Source of the DNA: Epiperipatus broadwayi
Lineage: Eukaryota > Onychophora > Udeonychophora > Euonychophora > Peripatidae
Assembly (NCBI GenBank): GCA_028023455.1
Contig: JAQFVV010006700.1
Span: forward strand, 250,001-314,000
Direction of reading: 5' to 3'
DNA length: 64,000 nt
Shown here: piece by piece, positions 46,856 to 58,895 of the stretch
Numbering within the stretch: position 1 is the first letter of the stretch
Layout: the number at the start of each line of letters is the position of its first letter
The notes under the pieces: model-generated
What the model was told of the DNA's origin: nothing
The model's input: the letters and a program-made list of their open reading frames with translations, nothing else
Databases searched by the model: none
Made by a program: the position numbers and the translations under genes

Positions 46856-49781
46856 TGTAACCGTCAGAATTGTTGAATGCTGTATTCCATTTAAATTGAA
46901 GAAAGAAGGCCCAAAATGTTGGTGCCAATTTGTAACTGATTGAATTGATGGATGAAGGTGATGGTTAGGATGATCAATCTGATCTGATAAAAAATCTAAA
47001 AATCCAATTTAAATTAATCTGGTCTAGCTCAATCGGGTCGCCGTTATGTAATAAACCATCACAAAGCACAAATAATCTCTCTTAAAATGTAATTTACTTA
47101 AGTTATATATGAAATGAAGGAATAATGAGACTATCTGCTCCAGACATCAACAAATCCATCACAATTACAAATTAAATTGCAAAGAGCAGTGAAACCAACT
47201 ACTATTGCCCTAAACAATAATATAGGATTAGGCTAACTACTTGATTGGCAATCTAATCAAAATCAAATCCAATTAATGACTAAAACAGATTCCAATATAT
47301 ATATTTTATTAGCCTGTTACTGTTATAGTAATTTAAATCTACTTTATTATTTAAAAATGCTGCCCTTTTAACTTAATGGATAAGCTTCTAAGTACCTGTA
47401 ATAGTACTTTACAAAACATTTGTTTACACATAGACATTATTTAAATATCAAAACAAAATAATACTTGAACCCAAATATATATATATATATATCTATCTTA
47501 ATAAACGCTAAATAGAAAGATAAACACTCGTGTTAATAAGCGATATATATTTCTTTCTACTTCAATCTCTAATTAATAATTTTCTGTGGGCATCAACTGG
47601 TTTTATTATAATTTTATAAACAGTTTGAAAATTTATGCACTCACTTAAATGTTTAAACAAATTAATATACGTCTATGGTTTACTAAGAAGCTACAAAATA
47701 ATTTATAAATAATTTATTAATATCTTCCAATAAAGTGATGCTTAATTAGTGCTTCGTTTATGTTTTAAAATAGAATACTTCACTGGAGTTTAATATCAAC
47801 ACTCTATTAGCTCATCTCTAAATCTACAATGTCCAACCACATTACATAAAAGACATATCGAGCTTCTATTGGATGTTTATTCACCTGTGAGTATTAATAC
47901 AATCTGTTTGAAATTTTAAACAATTGAATAAAAATTGACCGGCAACAATTAAAACATATGATTATAATTGATATTTATACAAATCAAAACAATATTCAAT
48001 TAAATTGGTCAATGAAGTTTATTCCCTTCATTTTATAGGAGTTTAAGGAAAATATCCAAGACGAATTATTCTGAACCAAACGATAAAGTATAATCTATTT
48101 AGATTTTTATGACGGAATCAGACAAACATGAAATGATTGACTTTGTAATATTAACTAAGATAAATGAGAATATGTATATATAATATTCGAATGCAAATAT
48201 AAATATAAAATTCATATGGAAACAAAATGAAATACTAATAAGCAAAACATACCTTATCTTATATTCCAATTCGCTTGCCAAGCTGAGTTTGAATCTTGTT
48301 ACTTAAATAGCTATGCCGTCTTATACAATCCAAATAAAACAAAATAATTAACCTAGTCTTGATATTTAAATTAACTCAATTTATTAGATTATAGAAAAGA
48401 AAATTGGCAATATTAATGATAAAATCCATCGGAAATGACTCTATATTTTAGATTGGTTGACTAAATAAAAATGATCAAATTGCTATGTGTATCTCTGAAT
48501 ATGTTGCAACAACGATAACAACAAAAAAAATGAATGAGTAAATGACGGGAAAGGCTCTTGGATATTTTACTAAAAAAAAAAATTTACATATAACCGATAC
48601 CAAAAAAAATGTGAAATAGGAGGGTATCAAAATCTATTTGTTTATCAAAATAATAACAGATAAATGAATATGAAATAATAAATATATTTGAGTCTTTCCG
48701 ATCATCTTCATTTAATAAATTATATTACTTTTAGAGATAATAAAAAAAAAAACATTCCCTTTTTATTACATATAAAAAAAAATTAATACACGTACATTTT
48801 ATATAAAAAAAAATCATACCATATATATATGAGTCTGTTCGTTCACTATTTATTTGCCCATTGATTGACTTCAGTTCTTATGGTGTAAAGAGAAGTTTCT
48901 CTGTCAGAAATAACAATCGCAAACTTTATGATACTTCACTAAAAGTTTTCTTTTTCCGTCCAAAGAGGTGAGTGCACTTTGACTATCCCTTTTATGATGT
49001 GAATTGATCCAGTTGGTTCTTGTTCCCTTACTCGTGAGACGATGTTTATGCAAATCCATTTTTTTTTTTTAAGCATTTTTTTTTTATTTCATAGGTTTTT
49101 TTTTTTTTTACTTTGCTGCCGCTTTCCCCGGAAACTTTTCGCAACTGCCTGTTAAATGATTGAACGGGCAGATAATTCCACTATTTTTCCATGTTTTATG
49201 GTTTTACACACAAAAAAAAATATTGAAAAAAAACTTTATTTGTTAAGACAGAAAATATGTCTGTCCTTGACTATAGCAAAATGATGAAGAAGATCCTGTT
49301 ATATTCTGTCGCGTCTTTTTTATATGTTCTCTTTCTGATGTTTTTTTCGTATCTTGATGACCATTCAATATTACTCAAAAAAAACTCAATTCTATCAATT
49401 TTCTTATAGTGGTTTTCGTGCGGTTTTGGGGTAAGTTCGGAGAAAAAGATACATGAAAATTAAATCCAAATTCGATTACAATTTTTTTATTATTTACAAA
49501 CCAAAATACAAAATTGATATAATAACCTTTTAAATTATTGATAAACATCAATAATTTACACATATCTATATTTTTTTAATAATAATATTTTTTTAAATTA
49601 ATTTATAAACAAATATACACAACATAAAAACATTGAACTGTATATAATAATGTTACTATGGTGACTGCATTCATATATTAAATATATAAAATAATATCGA
49701 TCCTATTTAGTTAAACTTATATTGTACTGAATTGTTTATTTTTATATATATATACCTGGATCATCAATTTGAACATTCACA
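46856..49781 (-). repeat. 5' LTR of the gypsy element
   Basis: Twenty-five bases longer than the 3' LTR, mainly from an expanded (TA)n at about 47474-47492 and an extra poly-T segment at about 49060-49083. Otherwise near-identical. The transcription start was not located; TATATATATA lies near its 5' end (49744-49754). Confidence 0.93.
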
Positions 49782-49862
49782 TTATCAATATTTTAATAGT
49801 CATTTACAGTATTTATTTTATGTAAATAAGCATTTATTTTTATATAGCGCATGTTTACAATT

Positions 49863-50023
49863 GTATTACATTCAAATATCAGCCTTTCAAGGTAATTGTG
49901 CATACGCTTAATAATAATAAATACTATATCTTGTATTGGAGAGGAAAGTATTCATTTATTATTATTAACACTCGCAACAGCGTATGCGCAATTAGCTTGA
50001 AAGGCTGATATTTGAATGTAATA
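49863..50023. repeat. Fold-back (MITE-like) inverted repeat
   Basis: Left arm 49863-49923 and right arm 49950-50023 pair over ATTACATTCAAATATCAGCC, then AATTG.GCATACGC and AATAATAATAAAT. The right arm carries about 12 extra bases. No target duplication was fixed. It lies 80 bases beyond the gypsy element. Confidence 0.8.
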
Positions 50024-50739
50024 GTATTTAATTTATATAAAATTACATTTGAGCTAGTCTAATAAATTTTAGGGCATAAATATTTTAGTACATTCATGGT
50101 CAATAATGGCTATTATCAGTAGATGTTATTCTATCATTTTAAATTATTATTTGTCAGGTATCTATTATTACAATTAGTTATTTAAATAAGAATAAAATGG
50201 TTTTATATTGTTATAAAATTAACAACCATATATATTAAGATTTTTATTTGATCATATTAACTATTATGACTTAGTTTGTTCAAACTTGAGAGTTATGAAT
50301 GTGATACATGTTTAATTACAAAATTAAACTTCTGATATTTACACCTGCTTAAGAATAGATTTTTGACAATACTATGCATATTATAGTCAGCTATAATTTA
50401 GTGTCTACTGTTTAAGCTTTGTTGAGCAAAATATAATCTGTTACTATATAATATACCTTAATCTTAAAAAAGCTAGCAAGATATTTAAACTAATTTATAT
50501 CTTTAAGCTGATATTTATCTAAGTTAAAGATTGCTGAAAAGTTTTTTTTCTTCCCTGGTTGATAAAATATTTGAGTTTAAAATCTTAAAGATAGCTTGCA
50601 GTGAAGGTATTAAGGACATTCTGCATATCATGTTTTGAAATCATCAAAGCTCTATAATTATAGAAGTATAAAAATTTATGTTATTCTATTTGCTTTTAAT
50701 CAGTTTAAATGTAAAATTCTACCATCAACTTTAGATATC
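50024..50739. other. A/T-rich, nothing identified
   Basis: No motif on either strand. Confidence 0.5.
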
Positions 50740-51120
50740 TCCTGATGCCTATATTATAAATCTATCTTTACATTGTTTACAAGACCACTATCTCAAAAAT
50801 GGAGCTGATACATATATTTGTTTAACACCTGCATTTGTTTCAAATATTTCAGAATTTCTGGCATTCTCCAAATCATACCATCATGTAATACTTGTGTAAC
50901 ATTAATATAGCTTCAATATACAAATATTGTTACAATCCTACTCAGTTAACTGAGTCAAATACATTGTCCAAATTAATATAAGCAATATATAGATCACATG
51001 TTTAATCTTGGCAATTTTTTAGTATTTTCTTGATAAGCAAAAGCCATGTCTATAGTGTTTTTGGTTCTTTAAAATCACATTGAATGTCCAATAATTATTT
51101 GATTATGACTGGTAGCAATC
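50740..51120 (-). pseudogene. LINE reverse transcriptase fragment, decayed
   Basis: The minus strand reads IDMAFAYQENTKKLPRLNM and, after a frame change, CDLYIAYINLDNVFDSVN at about 50990-50937, an RT motif A region (YIA-[FY]-[IV]-D-L-x-[KN]-[AV]-FD-[ST]-V) with its first catalytic Asp replaced by Asn. Weaker helical text follows to 50740. No FADD box was found. The LINE family was not assigned. Confidence 0.6.
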
Positions 51121-52130
51121 TTTCCAATAAATTTTTTCAAAACACTATTGCTGTAGTTGATAATAATAATATTCTATCATAATTACAGCAGACTTTTTAA
51201 TCCTCTTAATAAATTTTAACAATAGAAACATCCTTAAGATCATCTATCTTAATTTTATATGTAAACAAAATATATTCAAAGCCATAATATTTATAACCTC
51301 ATTAGAGATCCTATAAATATTTGCAACAGATTGATAGTTTTTATTTTGTCAAGCTGATTATCTTCGTCCAAATATAAAAATAAATGTAGATATATTACTA
51401 AATGCAGACATTTTATTTTTATAGCATTATTCAGAAGATGATTAAAATATTTTATCAGTTCAAAAAGGCATAATAATCATGAAGCAAATTAGCCTTAGGT
51501 CTTAGGGTCTTTTGACTATGATCACCAAATTAATAAAAGAGAATAAATAAATACTGTATGATTAAACCCATTTACTATTAATTACTTTTTTTTATTATTG
51601 TCCATAAATTATTAATATACAATTTAGATTGTAATGATCTGATTAAGAAACTCACCAAGCCAGGATACAGATCTCAGTTCAATTATTAAAAGTACTTTTT
51701 TAATATAACACTTTTTATTTAATATATTGAATTTATTAAAATTTATTAACAATAAGTCATTTGAGTTCACAGGTCCAATACCATTACTTCCCATGATTTT
51801 TATTTAAATCACAATTTTAAGTTTCTCTAAATATGTACTTTAAAGTTTCCAAAAAGAAATATTTGGTATGATACTTATGTTATCAATATCTACAGATATT
51901 AACTCATATGTTAGTATCCATTTGCATGTTTTTTTTTCATTTAAGAAAAAATGAAGGAAAAGACTTTCATTGTGTTTAAAAGTTCAAATCTGTTTTCTAC
52001 AATTAAATATCAGAAGTGATATAATGTTTAAATGAATACTAAAATAAGCATACTCAGTCTTTATATATTAAAATTAAAAATGTACAACTGTACTCAATTT
52101 CTTTGTTTCCAAATTATCATTATATATTTG
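51121..52130. other. No confident gene
   Basis: 51.12-51.5 kb may be upstream, fully decayed LINE. CAGATCTCAGTTCAATTATT near 51666 is weakly box-B-like. The rest is A/T-rich. Confidence 0.4.
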
Positions 52131-52267
52131 TATTTTTATATTGGACCATTTCTATCATCTAATAATATATGTATTGAATGTTTTTAGGAAAATTTAACTT
52201 TATTTAAATATTCCAAATACATTCAACTATTAGTAATAGCACATCAAACAGGTTAGTATATGCACAA

Positions 52268-52312
52268 CTTTTTGAGAGATATTAGTCTCCCCTCTTCTTC
52301 AGGTGTTGCGAA
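52268..52312 (-). ncRNA. Hammerhead-like motif, 52-kb palindrome, left
   Basis: The minus strand reads CACCTGAAGA (intact CUGANGA), an A, then GAGGGG / ATCTCTC stem II with loop AGACTAAT. The second strand has changed from GAAAC to AAAAAG. The tRNA-like block upstream (52380-52312) is cut in its T-arm. Confidence 0.45.
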
Positions 52313-52497
52313 CCTTGGTTTTTAGGTTTTTGACTTTTGAATTTTAAGGTAATGCTCTAACCAACTGAGTCATCCTGCCAAAGGCAACAGTCTGTAGTAA
52401 TTTCATATACCTATCTATGAGTTTTCTCCTGATCTCTCAACTTTTTCCTAAGAGCAAAGTTGATTAGTGGTTTTAGATAAATATATGAAATTACTAC

Positions 52498-52578
52498 AGG
52501 ATGCCTCAGTTGGTTAGAGCATTACCTTAAAATTCAGAAATCAAGAATCTAAGGACCCAGGTTTGAATCCCATGGTCA
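52498..52578 (+). other. tRNA-like block, best-preserved copy
   Basis: CCTCAGTTGGTTAGAGC (D-arm, box A) is followed by ATTACCTTAAAATTCAG (anticodon-arm-like) and, after about 20 bases, CCCAGGTTTGAATCCC (T-arm, box B, near-consensus). The acceptor is not properly paired. It lies directly before the hammerhead-like motif. Confidence 0.7.
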
Positions 52579-52645
52579 GGCCAGCAACACTTGAAGAAGA
52601 GGGGAGACTAATACCTCTCAAAACATTGTGCGTATACTAACCTGT
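52574..52645 (+). ncRNA. Hammerhead-like motif, 52-kb palindrome, right
   Basis: GGTCAGG (stem I, pairs with CCTG at 52641) is followed by CACTTGAAGA, an A, a 6-bp stem II (GAGGGG / CCTCTC, loop AGACTAATA), then AAAACATTGTGCG. Stem II is the strongest of all copies. Both core strands have one change from consensus. Confidence 0.5.
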
Positions 52646-52986
52646 TTATGTGCTATTACTAACAGTTGAATGTATTTGGAATATTTAAATAAAGTTAATT
52701 TTTCTAAAGACATTCAATACATATATTATTAGATGATGGAAATGGACCAATGTAAAAGTGCAACTAGAACACCACCATCACAAACCTTCAGGAAAACATT
52801 ATCATTATATATATTTTACATGTTACATTTATCAATTTTTTACTATTTGGTTGAAATGATTTTATTATTTAAAAAAAAAGCTTGAAATATTTCATTCCGT
52901 GTAAGATACAGCACTAAATTTCTTTATTTACTTTCAAATTTGTATAATTTTATTTATAAGATATGGTGAGTTGTGCATAATCTAAC

Positions 52987-53018
52987 ATATATATATATAT
53001 ATATGTGTGTGTGTGTAT
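52987..53018. repeat. (AT)n(GT)n microsatellite
   Basis: AT repeat followed by GT repeat. Confidence 0.9.
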
Positions 53019-53059
53019 GTTTTCTGTTATAAATATTGTAACCAAATAAAAATATCTAC

Positions 53060-53340
53060 CTTTTTGTAACCTATAAAAATAGTATTACAAAATGGAACCT
53101 GTGGTCATTTTGTAACTCCTCATCACATGTATATGGCATATTTCAAGCCCTAGTTGGGAAGCCATTTGTAACCTAATGAAAATTTACCTTTTGTATCATA
53201 GTGATAAAAATATATTCTCTTAGTATTCAAAGTACTCATGGTGGCTCTAATTGCAAGTGGTGGCTACAAATACATCCTGCACAATGCTGAGTAGCCATTT
53301 GCAATTTATAAATCTAGTGTGTCATTTGTAATTTATGAAA
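53060..53340 (-). repeat. Irregular array of LTR-end / primer-site-like modules
   Basis: CATTTTGTAAC-like phrases recur near 53065, 53110, 53166, 53296 and 53322. On the minus strand the 53172 copy reads GGTTACAAATGGCTTCCC, then AACTAGGG, closely like the end of the gypsy 5' LTR plus its primer site. No gag or LTR body follows. It may be an LTR remnant of a related element. Confidence 0.5.
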
Positions 53341-56339
53341 TACCTCAAAATATAACTCAAATGTCTTGAGGGAAATATGATGACAAAATAAACTGGTTAT
53401 CTCATTAAGTTTTATCTAGTTTTATAAGTTTTTACTAAGTGAATATGTTCTATCGGGGCAACACTAGGCTAGTTAGGCCTAGACAAAATTATATTCTATA
53501 CCTACTTATAGATGTATTTAGTTTGAACCCATTTGGTACCTTATTTATAACTGGAGATAGGATTTTGGATTTTATAACCATATCACCTCAGCATTAACAT
53601 TAAGAACAACAAAAAAAACATCCTTATGCTTTAGTTGTGCATATAAAATTTATCAGATAAAAGTATTACTTAGATTTTAATATCTTAGATGCATTTCAAC
53701 ATTCTCATAAGTCTTGCTAGCCCACATCAAACACTATAGGTTTATGATGGCAATTTGCTCACCCTTGAATGTTGTTTGATGATCTTGATGTTATTATCTT
53801 ATAATGACTCACAAATGATAAACAAATACAGTGAAAACCATTACTTATCTATGGCCATTAAACACATTTATCTAGATCACTGATTTAGAAACATGATGAT
53901 GATGATAATGATACTTCCAGCCAAAGCTTTAGAACTAATGCCTAACATAAAATTTAGCTTTCATAATTATTTGCCTAACTTTATTATATTTAAATTGTGA
54001 CTCAACCATTAATATTAGCAGTGATGATGAGTGATCAGAATTAATAAAGCAAAGAATATTCTTAATAAAGATATAACCTCTTTTAACAAAACCAATTAAC
54101 ATTTATTATGGCTAATAAACTATACATACTATTTAAAGATATATATGAAAATTTATATAAATAATACTGATGAGTTATCTATATTTAAATCATAATGTTA
54201 ATGCTAGTAAAATCTTTCCCCTTTCTCTCTAATGACAGTATCCAATGTTTATATCATAGTATAATGATGGTGCATCAATTTGGATAGTGAATACCTAAAA
54301 ATTTATATCCAAAAGAAAAATATTTCATTAAAAAAAACACTTTGCATGCACATATGTTTGTAACCTTATAAATTTAAACATAACATATAAAACAAAATAA
54401 TTAATTAGAGAAAAGGTTAGTCAGATTCTAGAGAAGTAAAAGCATTTACAGAAATAAGCTTTAAATTATCTATCTCCCCTTCTGACCAATTGAGGTCACC
54501 AATCATGATTTTAACAAATCTAGCTCCCATAATGCTACCTTTCTATCTCTTTCAACATTAGGCTCCACAGTTATACACATGAAAAAATATAATTATATTA
54601 CTACATGTGGGTATGTGTTGATCCCCATTATGAATAAAATGTTTAAAAAAACATTTTAACATATAAATAACATATTTCATGATTTTGAATTAATATGCAA
54701 TAATACATGTTACAAAATAAAATAAATTGATAAGTGGATATGTATTATAACTTCAGGATACAGAATATCATCATTTTATAAAGCAATCACTATTATAACT
54801 GAATGTTCTTTTACTTGATTTTGGTTTTAAGATTCAGAGATAAAAAAAAGATAAAGAATTTGTTATTAAAAGTTTTGTTAATAGTCACTGATATAATAAA
54901 AAAATATAATTAAAATTCATATTAGTCCTGTTACTTTCTTGAGGCATGCACTTTCCAAGATTTCAAATTCAGCTTGTTGAATGTTTATAAAGTTTGGAGC
55001 AGTCACATACACCATCTGTAACACATGTTTACCAATTGCAGTGGTTTAGTGGAATTCTATTCTTTTCTTGGCTTGGGCTTGCAACTCTTTTAATGTGATG
55101 ATGATGGTGAGATTGCTTGCTTCCATAGAAACCATTTGGCACTGGAATTATTTCTTCATTTTTTTCAGCATACTTATTTATAATAGACTAGGGATATCTC
55201 CTGTTTTTCTTATATTTATAGGTTTGCTGGGGTTTAAACTCAGTCAGTGGCATAACTGAACTAACATGATTTGACACTTCAACATTTTACTTATTTTCAT
55301 TTTAGATTTAAAATAGGTGAGCAATAAGTTTCTTATTTTTCACAATTAATCACAAGATGTATAATAATTTTGGCTCAGACTCTTCAGATGTGCATCAGTT
55401 AATGGATGGCTGGATCACTGCAGACCAAATATATATCTACTGAGTCTGCCATTAGGCTGTAGGAAACTTTCTAAAAAAATATAAAAAATAATGCTGGCTT
55501 TTGACAGCAATTCAGTCATTTCTTTCCCCAATTTAGTTTGTTCTCTCAACAATTTTAATATTTTTCTCCTTGAGCAGACTGATCAGCCTTTTTATACAAT
55601 TTAATCTTTTACAGGACTGCACAAATAGAAAAAAACCTGATTTTCATTAGTTAAACCATCTAATTAAAATTGTCAATCTGTTTTAAATTTACTGTTAGTA
55701 AGAAACCCAAACTAATATGAATTTCTTGGTAATTAACTGATTGACTGGTCTGAAATTCATTACCTTAATAGCATTCTCCCTTTCTCTCAAGTCTAGTCTC
55801 ATAAACTTCATCTTTTTTCAATTAACTCTGTCCTCAGGAATGTCAGCTGGACTGGTCAGCTGAAATTCTAGCCTTGTGAGTTTAATTAGCACATCATATA
55901 ATTTTTTACAAACAATACAGCTTTTCATAATGAAATCACAAAAATGACTTTAACAAAATCTTTTTTAATATATGTGTAACTAGGTTTATTTAGGTAAAAT
56001 ACAAGCACACACTCAGATATTCAGACATTCAGAAAAACCTGCCTATCCAAAATAATCTGAATGATTTTTACATACAAACTATAATTTTAATATTCAAAAC
56101 TAAATTATTAAAACTATTAGACTTAAATTATTGTTATAGAAAGAATAGCAGAATTGACTAAATATAGATCACTTTTAAAGAAAGTTAATAATCAAAATCA
56201 GAAAATGATTAACTAAATAGTTTATGTCCACAGACAACTGTTTATATGTGTTCTAATCCTAACTATTTAAAGGCAACTATTAAATAATTTAAGGTATATG
56301 CCACTCTTTTGGTTTTATCAATACAAAAAACAAAGAGCA
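53341..56339. other. Long stretch without identified genes
   Basis: A/T-rich DNA; a frame at 55068-55259 is hydrophobic by base composition and has no motif. (ATG)n-like triplets lie at about 53894-53912. Nothing else seen. Confidence 0.5.
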
Positions 56340-56450
56340 TAAATATTTTCCCCACTGTCTTTCTGTCCTAAGCTTTTTGGGACCCGATTATATAGGATTT
56401 GAACTTGGACCTTACAGCTTCTCTTCCTATACAGGAAAATGTGATCTTTT
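56340..56450 (-). repeat. Possible tRNA-derived repeat
   Basis: The minus strand has AAGGTCCAAGTTCAAATCC (box-B-like), then CGGGTCCCAAAAAGCTTAGG and ACAGAAAGACAGTGGGGAAA, a more G/C-rich phrase than its surroundings. Box A is not clear. One copy only in the window. Confidence 0.35.
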
Positions 56451-57539
56451 TTCTGTTTTTATTTTATGCACATTATTGCAATTTAGTCACAGGCTAAATT
56501 GGAATGCGCACAATATATAAACAAATCACACAAAAAATAAAATTTACTTATGTTATTTATTTTAATGTACCACCTTTATTGGAAATTTTAGTATTGAAAA
56601 TGTAAAATGAATCAATTACATTTGTTTTTCAGTGCTTGATATATATTAATAATATTTACATATTTGACATTTTATTATTTACTAATAAGAATATTAAAAT
56701 AAGCAATTAGCTCGATTTGGGAAATTAAATTATTTGCCATATTGAATCAAGTTTTGTTAATATCTGAGTGTAAGTAGAAGTTTACTCCAATTAATATCAC
56801 TTACTAGATTTATTATTTTCATTAGAATGAGAAAACAAGTGTAAATTGATTCAATTTATGTTTGCAAGGCAAAAATTTCCAAAAGAGAATGTGCATTTGA
56901 ATAAACAGCATGAGGAAAGTTTATCAATCTCATGATTACATCTTACTAGAAATGTTGTATTAATTAACACATATGAATAAATGGTGCATAAGAAGCTAGT
57001 CTTCTAATTATATATATATATATATATAAGTTATAGAACCACCAATAAAGTAAAATTGTATAATAATGATAAAATTGGCCCCCGTTTAATCATTTCCACA
57101 AAAATAAGTGCTTTCAGCTTTCAATAAAGTGATTTTTAAAAAAAAATCTAAACTTTCTATCCTTTTATTTAAAAAAATCTGCCAATAAGGTTGAGATATT
57201 TAGCCAATAGGGTATTAGGATTCATCCAAAGCTGTCGATTATTTAGTTTCAGGAATAGCTGAATAAAAAATGATGGCATAGGATTTATTGCTAATGGTTA
57301 ATAGAAATTTAGAATGTTTTATTTTTCATAGGTTACTTGTTACTGTATTTACCTTACCATCTATAAATGTTTTTATATTTGAGAAGCCAGCTAAATAAAA
57401 TATCAGAATAATCTTCAAGAAAATGATCAATGTTTTAGCAGCCCTGTTTGAAAGAATATTGCAATTTTGTGTAATTATTTAAAGACTAATTATGAATAAT
57501 AATTTCCATTTTGAAGTATTGGTAATAGTATGAATACTG
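56451..57539. other. No gene; (TA)n at 57009-57028
   Basis: A/T-rich, no motif. Confidence 0.5.
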
Positions 57540-58150
57540 AACCCCACCACTTGATGGCATCATTTTTCACAAAATGCACATCAATATACTGTTTTAGTGG
57601 CCTTAATTTAGGTCTGACACTACAATAGGTGTTTTTTGAGCTATAACAGGCTGCCTGAGGGCGATGTATTCTATGATTATGTAATGAAATACTATGCCCA
57701 TTGCATTGTGATAGTATTCATCAAGTGAGCACTCTTGAACTCTCACTAAGGTCTGATTTAATGGTGGCCATATTTGAAAGAGATGAAACTGCAAAAATTC
57801 ATTGTCGGAAATGTTTTACAAAGCATAGTGGAATTAGTATTCCATATTAAGAATTGTCATGTCATCACACATGCTTCTCTACACTTCTGAACTGCACACA
57901 ACTTGAAAAAGTTCTTATTTTAAGCAGAGTTGCCCTTGATGCATGAATCCATGTGAGAACTGTAAAGGAAGTTGGTTCGAGGGCTCCAAAATTCAGTTAC
58001 AGCTTTAAGGCTTCCCTGATATTTTATTTGCATGTTACTTTTGGCTAACTTTTTATGTGCCCGAAAATGGTGTTTTTTTGTTACTTGTTTTGGTTCACAA
58101 CTTGTCCAAAGTTTCGTTTAATTTTGATTCAATAAATTATTTTATGGGAA
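57540..58150. other. Gene-like composition island of unknown origin
   Basis: The 600 bases have more balanced composition, few homopolymers and an AATAAA at 58131-58136. The longest frame is 63 residues on the minus strand (57794-57603), with no recognised motif. It could be an old processed pseudogene, a 3' untranslated exon or a DNA-transposon relic. Confidence 0.3.
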
Positions 58151-58749
58151 GCTGTTGATTTTTGTTGTTGTTCACATGATTAGAATGTAGGTAGGTAATA
58201 TTTGATAAGTTTCATTAACAATAAATTAAAGTAGGTAATATTTTATTATACCTTTTTATATCCAGATCCAATCATAAAGCCAGATGGATTTGATTTTTCT
58301 AGATATTTGGGGCAATCCATGGTTATTGTGCTCATCTTTTTATAAATAGAATCTAACAACCTCTATAGACAAATATAAATCATGAACCACATATCTAATG
58401 ACTATCAGATTTATGGATTTAGTGACAAAATGGAAGGACTTAATAAAACACTGGTGAATCTATCTCCAGATTGAAATCTCTAGAGGTTTCATTATGATAT
58501 TTTGTAAACAGTTTACAGTTGTTTTTAAAAAAAAAATGTATGCTAAATAAATAACCTCCTTAGATTTCTATCTATAAAATAAAAATGAATTAATTTGGTA
58601 TTTATTTCTATTTCTTTTATTGCTTAATGTCAAATATATTATGCTTATATGATGAATATTTTAGTTAATTTGTTAAAATGTTAATAATGAATTTACTCTG
58701 CATAGTTTAGTATAATAGTAAAATGTTATATTCAAGAATTATAGATCAC

Positions 58750-58895
58750 TGGATTGCATGGCCTAATGCAATGACAGAATATCAGGTTCAAGAGCTACAG
58801 ATTTCTAGATCACAATTCAATTCTGTTACTTCTTGTATTTGAATCTTGCATGATATTACCAGTGATAAACCATTTGATTGTTTATTTTATTTACT
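58750..58895 (+). repeat. tRNA-derived SINE
   Basis: TTGCATGGCCTAATGCAATG (box-A region) and GATCACAATTCAATTC (box-B region) are followed by a body ending AGTGATAAACCATTTGATTG and a T-rich tail. The 3' end matches the copy at 32349-32495. Confidence 0.65.

Larger units (their letters stand above)
37007..49781 (-). mobile_element. Complete Ty3/gypsy LTR retrotransposon
   Basis: The 12.8-kb element is flanked by the 4-bp duplication TTAT (37003-37006 and 49782-49785). Its two LTRs (2901 and 2926 bp) begin TGTGAATG and end GGTTACA on the minus strand. In minus order it has 5' LTR, primer-binding site, a leader of about 280 bases, gag, pol, 1.4 kb non-coding, polypurine tract and 3' LTR. About 25 substitutions, mostly transitions, separate the LTRs by eye (about 1%), so insertion is recent. 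The only clear lesion is a frame change between a possible pol start and the protease. Confidence 0.95.
52131..52795. mobile_element. Penelope-like P2 3' modules as a head-to-head palindrome
   Basis: Left arm (minus) 52131-52423 and right arm (plus) 52467-52762 are inverted copies of tRNA-like block, hammerhead-like motif and 3' tail. Between them 52433-52474 reads on the minus strand KPLINFALRKKL, the last residues of the P2 nuclease. So both arms begin just after the coding end. The right arm extends to CATCACAAACCTTCAG (about 52795), the same 3' end as at 21080. Arms differ by short deletions in the tRNA-like block. Confidence 0.82.

Noticed and set aside
52498-52578. Functional tRNA gene
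   Set aside because: Boxes A and B are good but acceptor and anticodon stems do not pair, and the block is duplicated within a retroelement.
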